64,000 nt of DNA, taken from Chitinophagaceae bacterium. GTDB taxonomy: Bacteria; Bacteroidota; Bacteroidia; Chitinophagales; Chitinophagaceae. Every line of letters starts with the position of its first letter. Within the stretch, counting starts at the first letter, position 1. The stretch lies in assembly GCA_024508725.1 (NCBI GenBank), contig JANINS010000003.1, forward strand, positions 620,001 to 684,000, read 5' to 3'. The position numbers and the translations under genes are program-made. Below the pieces are notes generated by a model that was not told the DNA's origin, did not search any database, and saw only the letters and a program-made list of their open reading frames with translations. This document shows, piece by piece, positions 23,829 to 31,236 of this stretch.

Positions 23829-25952
23829 CTATTTTTCAGCTACCTGCTGTTTTTTAATATCAGTACCTACTCGTTGCAGGTATGCGATCAATGCTATTAT
23901 CTCTGCATTACTGCTTGTTGACAGCTTATCTTTTCGAAGATTCTCAGTGATCTGTTTAGCCTGTGCTCTCAGATCATCATTTGCGGTTTTATCATATCCT
24001 TCAGGATAAGGCACACCAAGTGTTTGCATTGCCCTGATCTTAGCTCCAGTAATAGCGGTGTCGATCTGGTTATCAAACAACCATGGATAATTCGGCATTA
24101 TAGATCCGGGGCTCATGATCCTTGGATCAAGCATGTGGTTGTAATGCCATGCATTGGAATATTTACCACCGATCCTCGCTAAGTCAGGTCCTGTTCTTTT
24201 ACTTCCCCACTGAAATGGATGATCATATACAAACTCACCGGCTTTGCTATACTCGCCATATCTTTCAACCTCATCTCTAAACGGACGAACCATTTGTGAG
24301 TGACAGGTGTAACAACCTTCCCTGATATAGATATCTCTACCTTGTAACTCAAGTGGCGTATAAGGTTTTACAGAAGTGATCGTTGGAATATTACTTTTCA
24401 CCAGGAACGTTGGAACGATCTCCAGTATACCACCAATCGCTACAGCCACTAAGCTAAACACCAACAATTGAATGGGTCTTCTTTCGATCCATCTGTGCCA
24501 GTGTTGCTTTCCGTGTGTTTCGATCACTTTTGGTAATGGCGCAGCTTCTGCAGCTTCATTGGCAACCAGTTTACCATTGGCAACTGTTTTCCAAATGTTA
24601 TACACCATGATGAATACACCGGTGAGATAAAGGAATCCACCAACACTTCTCAGCACATACATCGGAAGAATATTGGTAACTGTTTCAAGGAACTGAAATT
24701 TCAGGATTCCATCTTCATTGAAGGTCTTCCACATAGTAGCCTGAGCAAATCCTGCCCAATACAGCGGCACTGCATAAAGAATAATTCCTATTGTACCGAT
24801 CCAGAAGTGAGTTGTCGCTAACTTCTTAGAATATAATTGCGTGTTGAATATTTTTGGAATGATCCAGTACAACACACCGAATGTTAAGAAGCCGTTCCAT
24901 CCAAGTGCACCAACGTGTACGTGTGCAATCGTCCAGTCGGTGAAGTGAGAGATGGCATTTACACTCTTCAGGCTCAACATCGGTCCTTCGAATGTTGCCA
25001 TACCATAACATGTGATCGCAACAACGAGGAATTTAAGAATAGGATCTTCTCTTACTTTATCCCATGCACCACGAAGAGTGAACAATCCATTTAACATACC
25101 ACCCCAGCTTGGTGCTATAAGCATTACGCTGAATACTGTACCAAGGCTCTGAGCCCAATCTGGCAAAGCGGTATATAATAAATGGTGAGGGCCAGCCCAG
25201 ATATAAATAAATATCAAAGCCCAGAAGTGAATGATCGAAAGCCGATAACTATATACTGGTCTGTTCGCTGCTTTAGGCAGGAAGTAGTACATGATACCGA
25301 GATATGGCGTTGTAAGGAAGAATGCCACGGCATTATGACCATACCACCACTGAACCAAAGCATCCTGCACACCTGCATACCAGCTATAACTCTTCATGAA
25401 AGAGAAAGGGATCTCGAATGAGTTTACGATGTGCAGCATGGCAACTGTAACCCATGTACCGATGTAAAACCAGATCGCAACATATAAATGGCTTTCTCTT
25501 CTTTTTAGGATCGTACCAAACATGTTGATGCCAAACACCACCCAGATCAAAGTGATCAGGATATCGATTGGCCACTCAAGCTCAGCATACTCTTTACCTG
25601 TTGTGTAACCTGCCAATAAAGTGACTGCTGCGAGAACGATGATCAGTTGCCATCCCCAGAAATGGATCTTACTTAATGCATCACTGAACATTCTCGCTTT
25701 ACACAAACGCTGAAGAGAGTAATAGACTCCCATAAAAATTCCGTTACCAACGAAAGCGAAGATCACTGCATTGGTGTGTAAAGGACGAACACGACCGAAA
25801 GTGGTCATTGGAAGATCCATGTTCGCAGCAGGTAAATAAATTTGAATAGCAGCAAGCAATCCTGCCAACATACCTACAGCACCCCAAAGTATTGTTGCGT
25901 AGGCGAACCATTTAACGATCTTGTTGTCGTAATAAAACTTCTCTAATTGCAT
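23829..25952 (-). CDS. ccoNO: Fused cbb3 oxidase subunits CcoN-CcoO
   Basis: Encodes 707 residues. Residues 1-460 are the heme-copper subunit CcoN, with 12 or so helices and His-bearing motifs such as PLHTNAVIFAFVGNGIFMGVYYSLQ, QWWYGHNAVAFFLTTPYLG, GPHHLLYTALPDW and TIAHVHVGALGWNGF. After a linker and one helix (about 490-512), residues 525-690 are CcoO with CxxCH at 547-551 (CYTCH) and the conserved RTGPDLARIGGKYS region. N and O are separate in Proteobacteria; this fusion is usual in Bacteroidota. The complex reduces O2 to water at low oxygen and pumps protons. Confidence 0.96.
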   Translation of the reverse strand: MQLEKFYYDNKIVKWFAYATILWGAVGMLAGLLAAIQIYLPAANMDLPMTTFGRVRPLHTNAVIFAFVGNGIFMGVYYSLQRLCKARMFSDALSKIHFWGWQLIIVLAAVTLLAGYTTGKEYAELEWPIDILITLIWVVFGINMFGTILKRRESHLYVAIWFYIGTWVTVAMLHIVNSFEIPFSFMKSYSWYAGVQDALVQWWYGHNAVAFFLTTPYLGIMYYFLPKAANRPVYSYRLSIIHFWALIFIYIWAGPHHLLYTALPDWAQSLGTVFSVMLIAPSWGGMLNGLFTLRGAWDKVREDPILKFLVVAITCYGMATFEGPMLSLKSVNAISHFTDWTIAHVHVGALGWNGFLTFGVLYWIIPKIFNTQLYSKKLATTHFWIGTIGIILYAVPLYWAGFAQATMWKTFNEDGILKFQFLETVTNILPMYVLRSVGGFLYLTGVFIMVYNIWKTVANGKLVANEAAEAAPLPKVIETHGKQHWHRWIERRPIQLLVFSLVAVAIGGILEIVPTFLVKSNIPTITSVKPYTPLELQGRDIYIREGCYTCHSQMVRPFRDEVERYGEYSKAGEFVYDHPFQWGSKRTGPDLARIGGKYSNAWHYNHMLDPRIMSPGSIMPNYPWLFDNQIDTAITGAKIRAMQTLGVPYPEGYDKTANDDLRAQAKQITENLRKDKLSTSSNAEIIALIAYLQRVGTDIKKQQVAEK

Positions 25953-25977
25953 ATAGATCTATTTGCAGTTCTGATTT

Positions 25978-26154
25978 TTATTGATTAGGTTTTGATTCTT
26001 TGTGGAGGCTGGAAGGTTTGTCGTCGAAGAGTATTCTAACTGGTGGGCTCACCTCATCATCGTACTGTCCCTTTTTGATGCTTCTGATAAATAAGCCCAG
26101 GAACATTGCAGCAACACAAATGCTGGCTATCATTAAAATAATAATCACGCTCAT
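25978..26154 (-). CDS. ccoS: cbb3 oxidase maturation protein CcoS
   Basis: Encodes 58 residues from the ATG at 26154; a longer frame starting at a TTG at 26178 adds unlikely residues. One helix (about 2-24: SVIIILMIASICVAAMFLGLFI) is followed by KKGQYDDEVSPPVRILFDD, the CcoS signature. CcoS is needed for cofactor insertion into the oxidase, probably together with CcoI. The gene lies 25 bases upstream of ccoNO and is preceded by a 110-base gap with two inverted repeats, so a promoter may lie there. Confidence 0.88.
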   Translation of the reverse strand: MSVIIILMIASICVAAMFLGLFIRSIKKGQYDDEVSPPVRILFDDKPSSLHKESKPNQ

Positions 26155-26171
26155 ACCCCTCTTATAATTTC

Positions 26172-26193
26172 GGCTCAAAAGTAGATTTGAGCC
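26172..26193. promoter_or_regulatory. GGCTCAAA/TTTGAGCC hairpin in the ccoS leader
   Basis: Perfect eight-base inverted arms around a six-base loop, ending 17 bases before the ccoS ATG. It could be an mRNA hairpin or an operator. No T-run follows, so it is not an intrinsic terminator for the preceding ccoI gene. Confidence 0.45.
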
Positions 26194-26227
26194 TATCCCT
26201 TGTTTATGACATTACTCAGGAAAAGAG

Positions 26228-26241
26228 ATGACATTTGTCAT
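26228..26241. promoter_or_regulatory. Candidate Crp/Fnr-type box upstream of ccoS
   Basis: ATGACATTTGTCAT reads ATGA-N6-TCAT, the spacing of Crp/Fnr-family sites (TTGA-N6-TCAA). A second half-site copy, ATGACATT, begins at 26206. The box is 74 bases upstream of the preferred ccoS start. It shares the TGA-N6-TCA core with boxes at 29242 and 30033 in the same cluster. The core is short, so chance cannot be ruled out. Confidence 0.4.
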
Positions 26242-26264
26242 GTTTCAATTAGCAGAATAATGGG

Positions 26265-28655
26265 CTATTTTAACCTAAGTCTATTTGCCAGGAAGTTACT
26301 CATGCCAAAAGTTATTAATAGAATACTCAGGCTGCTGGCTGGCATAAGGATGGCTGCGATCAAAGGTGAAAGTGTTCCCTGCACAGCAAATGAAAGTCCG
26401 ACGATATTGTAAAGAACTGAGATGACAAAAGCAAACAACACCACTTTTTTATTGGCCTTACATGCTTTGATGAAACTGTACAGGTATTTAAGCTTATCAG
26501 CTTTTAATATTGCGTCACTCGCAGGTGTAAAACTGTTGCTTTCTTCACTGATGGCTATACCTACGTCTGCTTGTTTTAATGCTCCGGCATCATTCAACCC
26601 ATCACCGATCATCATTACTTTTTTTCCTTGCTGTTGCAGTGCTTCAATGGCATATAGTTTTGCTTCAGGACTTTTGTTAAACAGTAATTGATGGCCTTTT
26701 CCTAATAATCTTTCCAGGTAATTTTTTTCCCCGTCATTATCACCGCTAAGTACAGAGATCGAATAGTTTTTCTGTAGCTTTCTTAATAAAACAGGGATCT
26801 CATCCCGATAATGGTTCCTGAAAGTAAACACGCCAATCAATTCACCTTCTACACTTAAGTACACAGATGATTGATTATTCTTTGAATGGCGATTACCTGT
26901 AACAAACAACTCAGATCCAAGACTGATCACATCTTCAGCAACGATTCCCTCAATTCCTTTTCCCGCTTTCTCTTTGAAACCTTGTACTGTATACCGTTGT
27001 GAAACATCCAGCCATTTAAGAATAGCCTTACTCATTGGGTGAGTAGATTGTGCAGCAAGTGATGCTATCTTTTTCTTCAGATCTGATGATAATGTCTGGC
27101 CGTTATAATCAACATCATTGTATCTGCCGGTAGTAAGTGTTCCTGTCTTATCAAATACAATATGATCTACTGCAGCGATATCTTCTATTGTTTGAGCATT
27201 TCTTAAATAGAATTCATTCCGTCCTAATATCCTTAATACATTTCCATTGGTGAAGGTATTGGACAACAATAATGCACAAGGACAAGCAACGATTAGCACT
27301 GCAGTAACAGCATTCCAGGTTTTAGATGGATCATTGATCTGCCAGTAGATCGCTGCAGCAATTGCAATGCTGAAAAGAATTACTGTGAAATATCTTGCCA
27401 TCATGTGAACGAATGAACGTTCATTCTCCACTACACGCTGCTTTTCTTCTTTATTCCAAAGTTTGGTGAGATAGCTTTGTGCCACTTCTTTAATAACAAG
27501 TATTTCAATGTTGCCTTCCACTTGTTTTCCTCCGGCATATACGATCTCTCCCATTTCTTTTGCCACAGGCAAACTTTCACCGGTAACAAAGCTGTAATCG
27601 ATCAGTGCTTTTCCTTTGGTGATGATACCATCTGCAGGAATTAATTCCTGGCTGTGTATCAAAAGTGTATCGTCTAATTTGATATCGGGTAACGTTACAA
27701 TCTCATCTTTCTCTTCTTTAACTAGGGTAACTGCTACAGGGAAGTAAGATGTATAATCTCTTTCAAAACTCAATTGCCTGTACACTTTGTCTTGCAACAC
27801 TCTGCCTACTAACATGAAGAACACTATACCAGCCATGGAATCGAAATATCCTCCTCCCGTTCCGGAAAGCACTTCGTAAACACTTCTTCCAAAAGCAATA
27901 AGTATTTCTAAAACAATAGGAGCATCGATGTTTAGAAACCGATGTTTCAATCCACTCCATGCTGAGCTATAAAACTCAGTAGCAGAATAAAAAAATACAG
28001 GTAAACTGAGTATGAGATTCAAATACCTGAAAATATTGACCAGCCCTTGCTCCTTTGTATCAATACCCAAATACTCAGGGAAACTCAACAACATGATGTT
28101 TGCAAAACAAAAGCCGGCAACACCCAGCTTAAATAATTTTGATCGGTCGTAGGAAGTTGTTTTCTTTTTAAGATTATTGAGACTGATGTATGGCTCGTAA
28201 CCAATACTCGTCAACAGTTCTGCTACTTTTCGCAGCGATACTTTGTTGTGATCAAATATGATGTCTGCTTCTTTCCTTGGAAAATTCACTTTACTGGTGA
28301 TCACACCATCATTCAACCGATATAAATTTTCGAGCAGCCATAAACAACTGCTGCAATGCATTTGTGGAAGGTAAAACGTTACATGAGTTTGTTCATCATC
28401 TCTGAAGTTGATCAGTGAAGCCTGGATATTTTCTTCATCCAGGAAAGCAAACTTGTCTTCCCTTACTTTTATTCGCTGACTTAAACCGGGGTTATTGCTG
28501 ATCTCATAGTAATCGCACATCCCGTTTTTATTCAGGATCTCGTACACTGATCTGCAACCTTCGCAACAGAAGTTCTTTTCGTGAGCCTTAATTATTGTAT
28601 TACACTCGTCGCCACAATGATAGCAACTAAGTGTTTGTTGTGCCGTTTTAGCCAT
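26265..28655 (-). CDS. ccoI: Copper-transporting P1B-type ATPase CcoI (FixI)
   Basis: Encodes 796 residues. Residues 10-36 hold a zinc-ribbon-like cluster (CYHCGDEC...CCEGC) seen in CcoI. An HMA domain follows with the metal-binding MHCSSC. Eight helices are expected; the membrane metal site CPCAL is near residue 455. The phosphorylation motif DKTGTLTTG, HP (in STHPMSKA) and GDGLNDAGAL complete the P-type core. CcoI exports or delivers copper for assembly of the heme-copper centre of the oxidase. Its ATG is five bases past the stop of the RIC-like gene, so the two form an operon. Confidence 0.95.
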   Translation of the reverse strand: MAKTAQQTLSCYHCGDECNTIIKAHEKNFCCEGCRSVYEILNKNGMCDYYEISNNPGLSQRIKVREDKFAFLDEENIQASLINFRDDEQTHVTFYLPQMHCSSCLWLLENLYRLNDGVITSKVNFPRKEADIIFDHNKVSLRKVAELLTSIGYEPYISLNNLKKKTTSYDRSKLFKLGVAGFCFANIMLLSFPEYLGIDTKEQGLVNIFRYLNLILSLPVFFYSATEFYSSAWSGLKHRFLNIDAPIVLEILIAFGRSVYEVLSGTGGGYFDSMAGIVFFMLVGRVLQDKVYRQLSFERDYTSYFPVAVTLVKEEKDEIVTLPDIKLDDTLLIHSQELIPADGIITKGKALIDYSFVTGESLPVAKEMGEIVYAGGKQVEGNIEILVIKEVAQSYLTKLWNKEEKQRVVENERSFVHMMARYFTVILFSIAIAAAIYWQINDPSKTWNAVTAVLIVACPCALLLSNTFTNGNVLRILGRNEFYLRNAQTIEDIAAVDHIVFDKTGTLTTGRYNDVDYNGQTLSSDLKKKIASLAAQSTHPMSKAILKWLDVSQRYTVQGFKEKAGKGIEGIVAEDVISLGSELFVTGNRHSKNNQSSVYLSVEGELIGVFTFRNHYRDEIPVLLRKLQKNYSISVLSGDNDGEKNYLERLLGKGHQLLFNKSPEAKLYAIEALQQQGKKVMMIGDGLNDAGALKQADVGIAISEESNSFTPASDAILKADKLKYLYSFIKACKANKKVVLFAFVISVLYNIVGLSFAVQGTLSPLIAAILMPASSLSILLITFGMSNFLANRLRLK

Positions 28656-28660
28656 GCTTC

Positions 28661-29176
28661 TTAGCTATTGATCTTCGGGTACAGATAGTTCTGCTCTATA
28701 TGTATCCAGTTGTATATCTTATTTTCTAACCTGAACATTTCATTCAGGCATTGTTTCCAATCTTTACTCCATGTTGGTTCAGTAGCGTAATTGTCGAGTA
28801 CCTGCCGCAGCTTTTGAACCAGATTCACAATCACTTTATGTGTTCCCTGTATGTTTCTGTAAACTGAATTATCTACACAATTACTGGGAATGATCTTTTC
28901 TGTTCCTTTAAAATGATGTTTGATACAAGGAAAGATGATAACACATTCTTTTTTAAACAGGTGCTGTACTTCATCATCCAGCTTTTTGAACAACAGGTGC
29001 ACCAACTCCGACACTGAATCAGACAATTCCAGCACCTGCAGGTTATCATCAAGGTATTCTCTTATCTTCTCAGCCGAATCATTGATCTCTGACTGTAGTT
29101 TGTACTCGATAATGTCGCACAAGCCCTGCGGTGTTAACGCATCTTGTGAATACCTGGAAATTTCTTGCAGGAACAT
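28661..29176 (-). CDS. RIC/ScdA-type hemerythrin-like protein with partly degenerate metal site
   Basis: Encodes 171 residues, all helical, cytoplasmic. It aligns by pattern with the RIC (YtfE/ScdA) hemerythrin-like domain that repairs iron-sulfur clusters after nitrosative stress. The C-terminal half keeps QGTHKVIVNLV and WIHIEQNYLYPKI, matching the family's EH and HIHLEnniLFP motifs. In the N-terminal half the usual double-His helix reads EYKLQSEIND, and HxxKEExILFP reads HLFKKECVIIFP, with Cys in place of one acidic ligand. The usual N-terminal ScdA domain is absent. It is co-transcribed with ccoI. A Crp/Fnr-type box lies 66 bases upstream. Confidence 0.65.
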   Translation of the reverse strand: MFLQEISRYSQDALTPQGLCDIIEYKLQSEINDSAEKIREYLDDNLQVLELSDSVSELVHLLFKKLDDEVQHLFKKECVIIFPCIKHHFKGTEKIIPSNCVDNSVYRNIQGTHKVIVNLVQKLRQVLDNYATEPTWSKDWKQCLNEMFRLENKIYNWIHIEQNYLYPKINS

Positions 29177-29241
29177 AGCAATCGTTTTATTAAAACTAAT
29201 TCCATCATTTAGGTATACGAATGAGTTTACTCAAGCACAAT

Positions 29242-29257
29242 ACTGATTTTAGTCAGT
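29242..29257. promoter_or_regulatory. Candidate Crp/Fnr-type box upstream of the RIC-ccoI operon
   Basis: ACTGATTTTAGTCAGT has CTGA-N6-TCAG with matching flanks. Its reverse complement, ACTGACTAAAATCAGT, agrees at 14 of 16 positions with the box upstream of the regulator gene (GCTGACGAAAATCAGT). It lies 66 bases upstream of the RIC ATG, in a 109-base gap. Confidence 0.5.
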
Positions 29258-29285
29258 AGTCCTTTCACAAAAACCCATTAGCTTA

Positions 29286-29999
29286 TCAGTCCTGGAGATT
29301 CGCTGTTCTGATCAGATCTTTCGGCTTTAATATCTTGATCTTTTTTCCTTCCAGTTCAACCATACCATCTCTCTTAAACTCTGATAATAACCTGATCGTA
29401 GATTCTGTTGCAGTTCCTACCAGGTTAGCGATCTCTTCTCTCGAAAAACGGATGTTCAGCGTTACGCCATCTTCTTCGTAGCCATAGGTTTCTTTAATGA
29501 ACAGCAGGGTTTCGGCCAAACGTTCTCTTACAGGTTTTTGAGCAAGATGTGTGAGTTGCAGTTCTGCCCTGTGCAGTTCATCACTCAACAGCTTCATGAT
29601 CTCGAAAGCAAGGCCGGCATCTTCTTTTAGAATTGCGATGAACAATTCTTTGGGAATAAAACATACATGTGCATCTTCCAATACAATGGCAGATGCTGCA
29701 TACCTGTCTCCACTCAACAAAGCACGATAACCGGTGATATCACCTTCTTTTAAAAGCCTTGTGATCTGCTCTTTACCATCATCACCCAAATGAGAAAGTT
29801 TGATCTTGCCTGAGTTCACACAATAAATACCGAAAGGGTGAGCTCCTTCATGAAAGATCGTTTGCCCTTTCTTGTACACATTGCACACCTTATGCATGTT
29901 GATCTCCTGTATGTGCTCTCTTTTAGCTTTACTCAGCACAGAATTAAATCGCACTTCACAGGCATTACATGCAGAGTGTACTTCTATCGGCATTTTCAT
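29286..29999 (-). CDS. Crp/Fnr-family transcriptional regulator
   Basis: Encodes 237 residues. The N-terminal SACNACEVRFNSVLS has two Cys (11 and 14) where Fnr-like proteins of Bacteroidota have a Cys cluster, but the third expected Cys is replaced by Ser. Further Cys are at about 39, 59 and 112. A cyclic-nucleotide-like domain covers residues 30-145 (GQTIFHEGAHPFGIYCVNSGKIKLS...GDITGYRALLSGDRYAASA). A winged helix follows, with RFSREEIANLVGTATESTIRLLSEFKRDGMVELEGKKI. Its position upstream of the RIC-ccoI and cbb3 genes suggests control of micro-oxic respiration or nitrosative stress. Confidence 0.88.
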   Translation of the reverse strand: MKMPIEVHSACNACEVRFNSVLSKAKREHIQEINMHKVCNVYKKGQTIFHEGAHPFGIYCVNSGKIKLSHLGDDGKEQITRLLKEGDITGYRALLSGDRYAASAIVLEDAHVCFIPKELFIAILKEDAGLAFEIMKLLSDELHRAELQLTHLAQKPVRERLAETLLFIKETYGYEEDGVTLNIRFSREEIANLVGTATESTIRLLSEFKRDGMVELEGKKIKILKPKDLIRTANLQD

Positions 30000-30000
30000 G

Positions 30001-30018
30001 CCTCAAAATAACTTGAGG
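30001..30018. promoter_or_regulatory. CCTCAA-N6-TTGAGG palindrome next to the regulator start
   Basis: Perfect six-base arms, ending one base upstream of the regulator ATG. It overlaps a -7-like TATTTTG on the minus strand (30004-30010), so a bound protein would block the promoter. An operator for autoregulation is one reading; an mRNA hairpin at the start codon is another. Confidence 0.4.
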
Positions 30019-30032
30019 AATTTGGGGAGAAA

Positions 30033-30048
30033 GCTGACGAAAATCAGT
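30033..30048. promoter_or_regulatory. Candidate Crp/Fnr-type box upstream of the regulator gene
   Basis: GCTGACGAAAATCAGT contains CTGA-N6-TCAG. Its centre (30040.5) is about 41 bases from the start of the regulator gene; with the -7-like element at 30004-30010, that is where a class II Crp/Fnr activator would bind. It overlaps the end of the M23 peptidase gene by five bases. Confidence 0.45.
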
Positions 30049-31015
30049 CGAGACTCTGATTCGCAGACGCTGCCAGCTTTAACAGCCTGTCATATTGTTC
30101 AGGCGTCAGATCATTATAAAAATAATATATAGGATCAACAGGATTACCATTTTTGTGCACTTCATAATGGCAATGTGCTCCTGTACTTTTACCGGTGTTG
30201 CCCACCCAGCCGATCACTTCTCCACGTTTAACAGTTTGACCCGGTCTTGCCTTTACCCTAACCATGTGACCGTACAATGTTTCGTACCCATAACCATGAT
30301 CTATTACCACATGGTTTCCATAACCTCCTGCATTGTACCCGGAAGTTTTGATACGACCATCGGCTGTTGCATAGATCGGTGTACCCTGTGGTGCAGTAAA
30401 ATCAAGCCCTGCATGGAACTTTGTAACCTTATAAACAGGATCGATACGATGTCCAAAGCCTGATGCGATCCTTCTCAACTCTTTATTGCTCACCGGCTGA
30501 ATCGCAGGAATGGCAGCAAGCAGTTTGGCTTTGTTCTTTACCATGTTCTCTATTTCCACATACGATCTTTCCTGGTAAGCCAGCCTGCTGGAAAGCAGGT
30601 TCAATTGCTGTGCAACATTGGTTATGATCTGTTGGTTGCTCAGCGTTTCTACATACTGTACTTCTTTGCTCTTCTCCATCTCAACGATTCTTACACTATC
30701 CGGTATAGGGCTCGATTCAAAAATGGATCTGTACACTTCATTATCCCTTGTCTCTATCTCAAGCATCTGTTTTTGCAACTGCTCAACTTTTGCATTCAGA
30801 ACGATATACTTGTCGTTCAGCTCTTCATTTTTTGCACGTAATAATTTTTCTTTCGGAGAATCTACATATTGAAAAGCGATCACTACAATTATGAAAGCTG
30901 TAAAAATTGCAGCGGCAAGAAATCCAAAAATGCGAAGAAGTTTCACCCTAAGAGGCGTAATCCACTTCTCAAAACGAAGTGTATGGGTGTTATAGTAATA
31001 TTTTATCTTCTTCAT
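30044..31015 (-). CDS. M23 family metallopeptidase (LytM-like), membrane-anchored
   Basis: Encodes 323 residues: one helix (about 28-50), a coiled coil (about 55-100, rich in Glu, Lys and Leu), a variable stretch, and an M23 domain (about 190-300). Zinc ligands are visible in KFHAGLDFTAPQG (H and D) and GAHCHYEVHKNGNPVDP (HxH), with YGNHVVIDHGYGYETLYGHM between them, so the site is complete and the enzyme should be active. Such proteins cut peptidoglycan crosslinks in the periplasm. A repeat copy (9) begins 15 bases upstream of the ATG, between this gene and the divergent alaS. Confidence 0.9.
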   Translation of the reverse strand: MKKIKYYYNTHTLRFEKWITPLRVKLLRIFGFLAAAIFTAFIIVVIAFQYVDSPKEKLLRAKNEELNDKYIVLNAKVEQLQKQMLEIETRDNEVYRSIFESSPIPDSVRIVEMEKSKEVQYVETLSNQQIITNVAQQLNLLSSRLAYQERSYVEIENMVKNKAKLLAAIPAIQPVSNKELRRIASGFGHRIDPVYKVTKFHAGLDFTAPQGTPIYATADGRIKTSGYNAGGYGNHVVIDHGYGYETLYGHMVRVKARPGQTVKRGEVIGWVGNTGKSTGAHCHYEVHKNGNPVDPIYYFYNDLTPEQYDRLLKLAASANQSLD

Positions 31016-31029
31016 TTGGGTGTAATTGT

Positions 31030-31089
31030 TAAGCCAGCTATAGAGCTTTTCTCATCTTCGTTGTGTCACTCACTTGTACTTCCTGAACC
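31030..31089 (-). repeat. Interspersed intergenic repeat, copy 9 (TGAGTGACAC type)
   Basis: Minus-strand core GTACAAGTGAGTGACACAAC at 31060-31079, followed by GAAGATGAGAAAAGCTCTATAGCTGGCTT split across spacer and 3' end. GAG-AAAA-GCTC is a mini-hairpin. It is upstream of the M23 gene on the same strand. The gap to alaS also holds a run of CTTTTGA/CTTTTCA units (31135-31165). Confidence 0.85.
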
Positions 31090-31236
31090 ATTATCACCAA
31101 TTAATAAATCATAATTAAAAAAGACATTTTCCAGCTTTTGACTTTTCACTTTTGACTTTTGACTTCCGTACCTTTGTCAGCCTTTAAAAAGCGTTCAAAG
31201 TTAGCTGCAACAGCTGGTAAATGTATTGTAAAAATT

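Noticed and set aside
26200-26691. Rightward open frames opposite the 3' end of ccoI
   Set aside because: They are shadows of the ccoI coding strand, with no family pattern or promoter of their own.
31159-31236. N-terminal extension of alaS from a TTG
   Set aside because: The extra 26 residues lie in simple-repeat DNA (CTTTTGA units) and precede the conserved AlaRS start, MTSSGIRQQFLDFFKSKGH.
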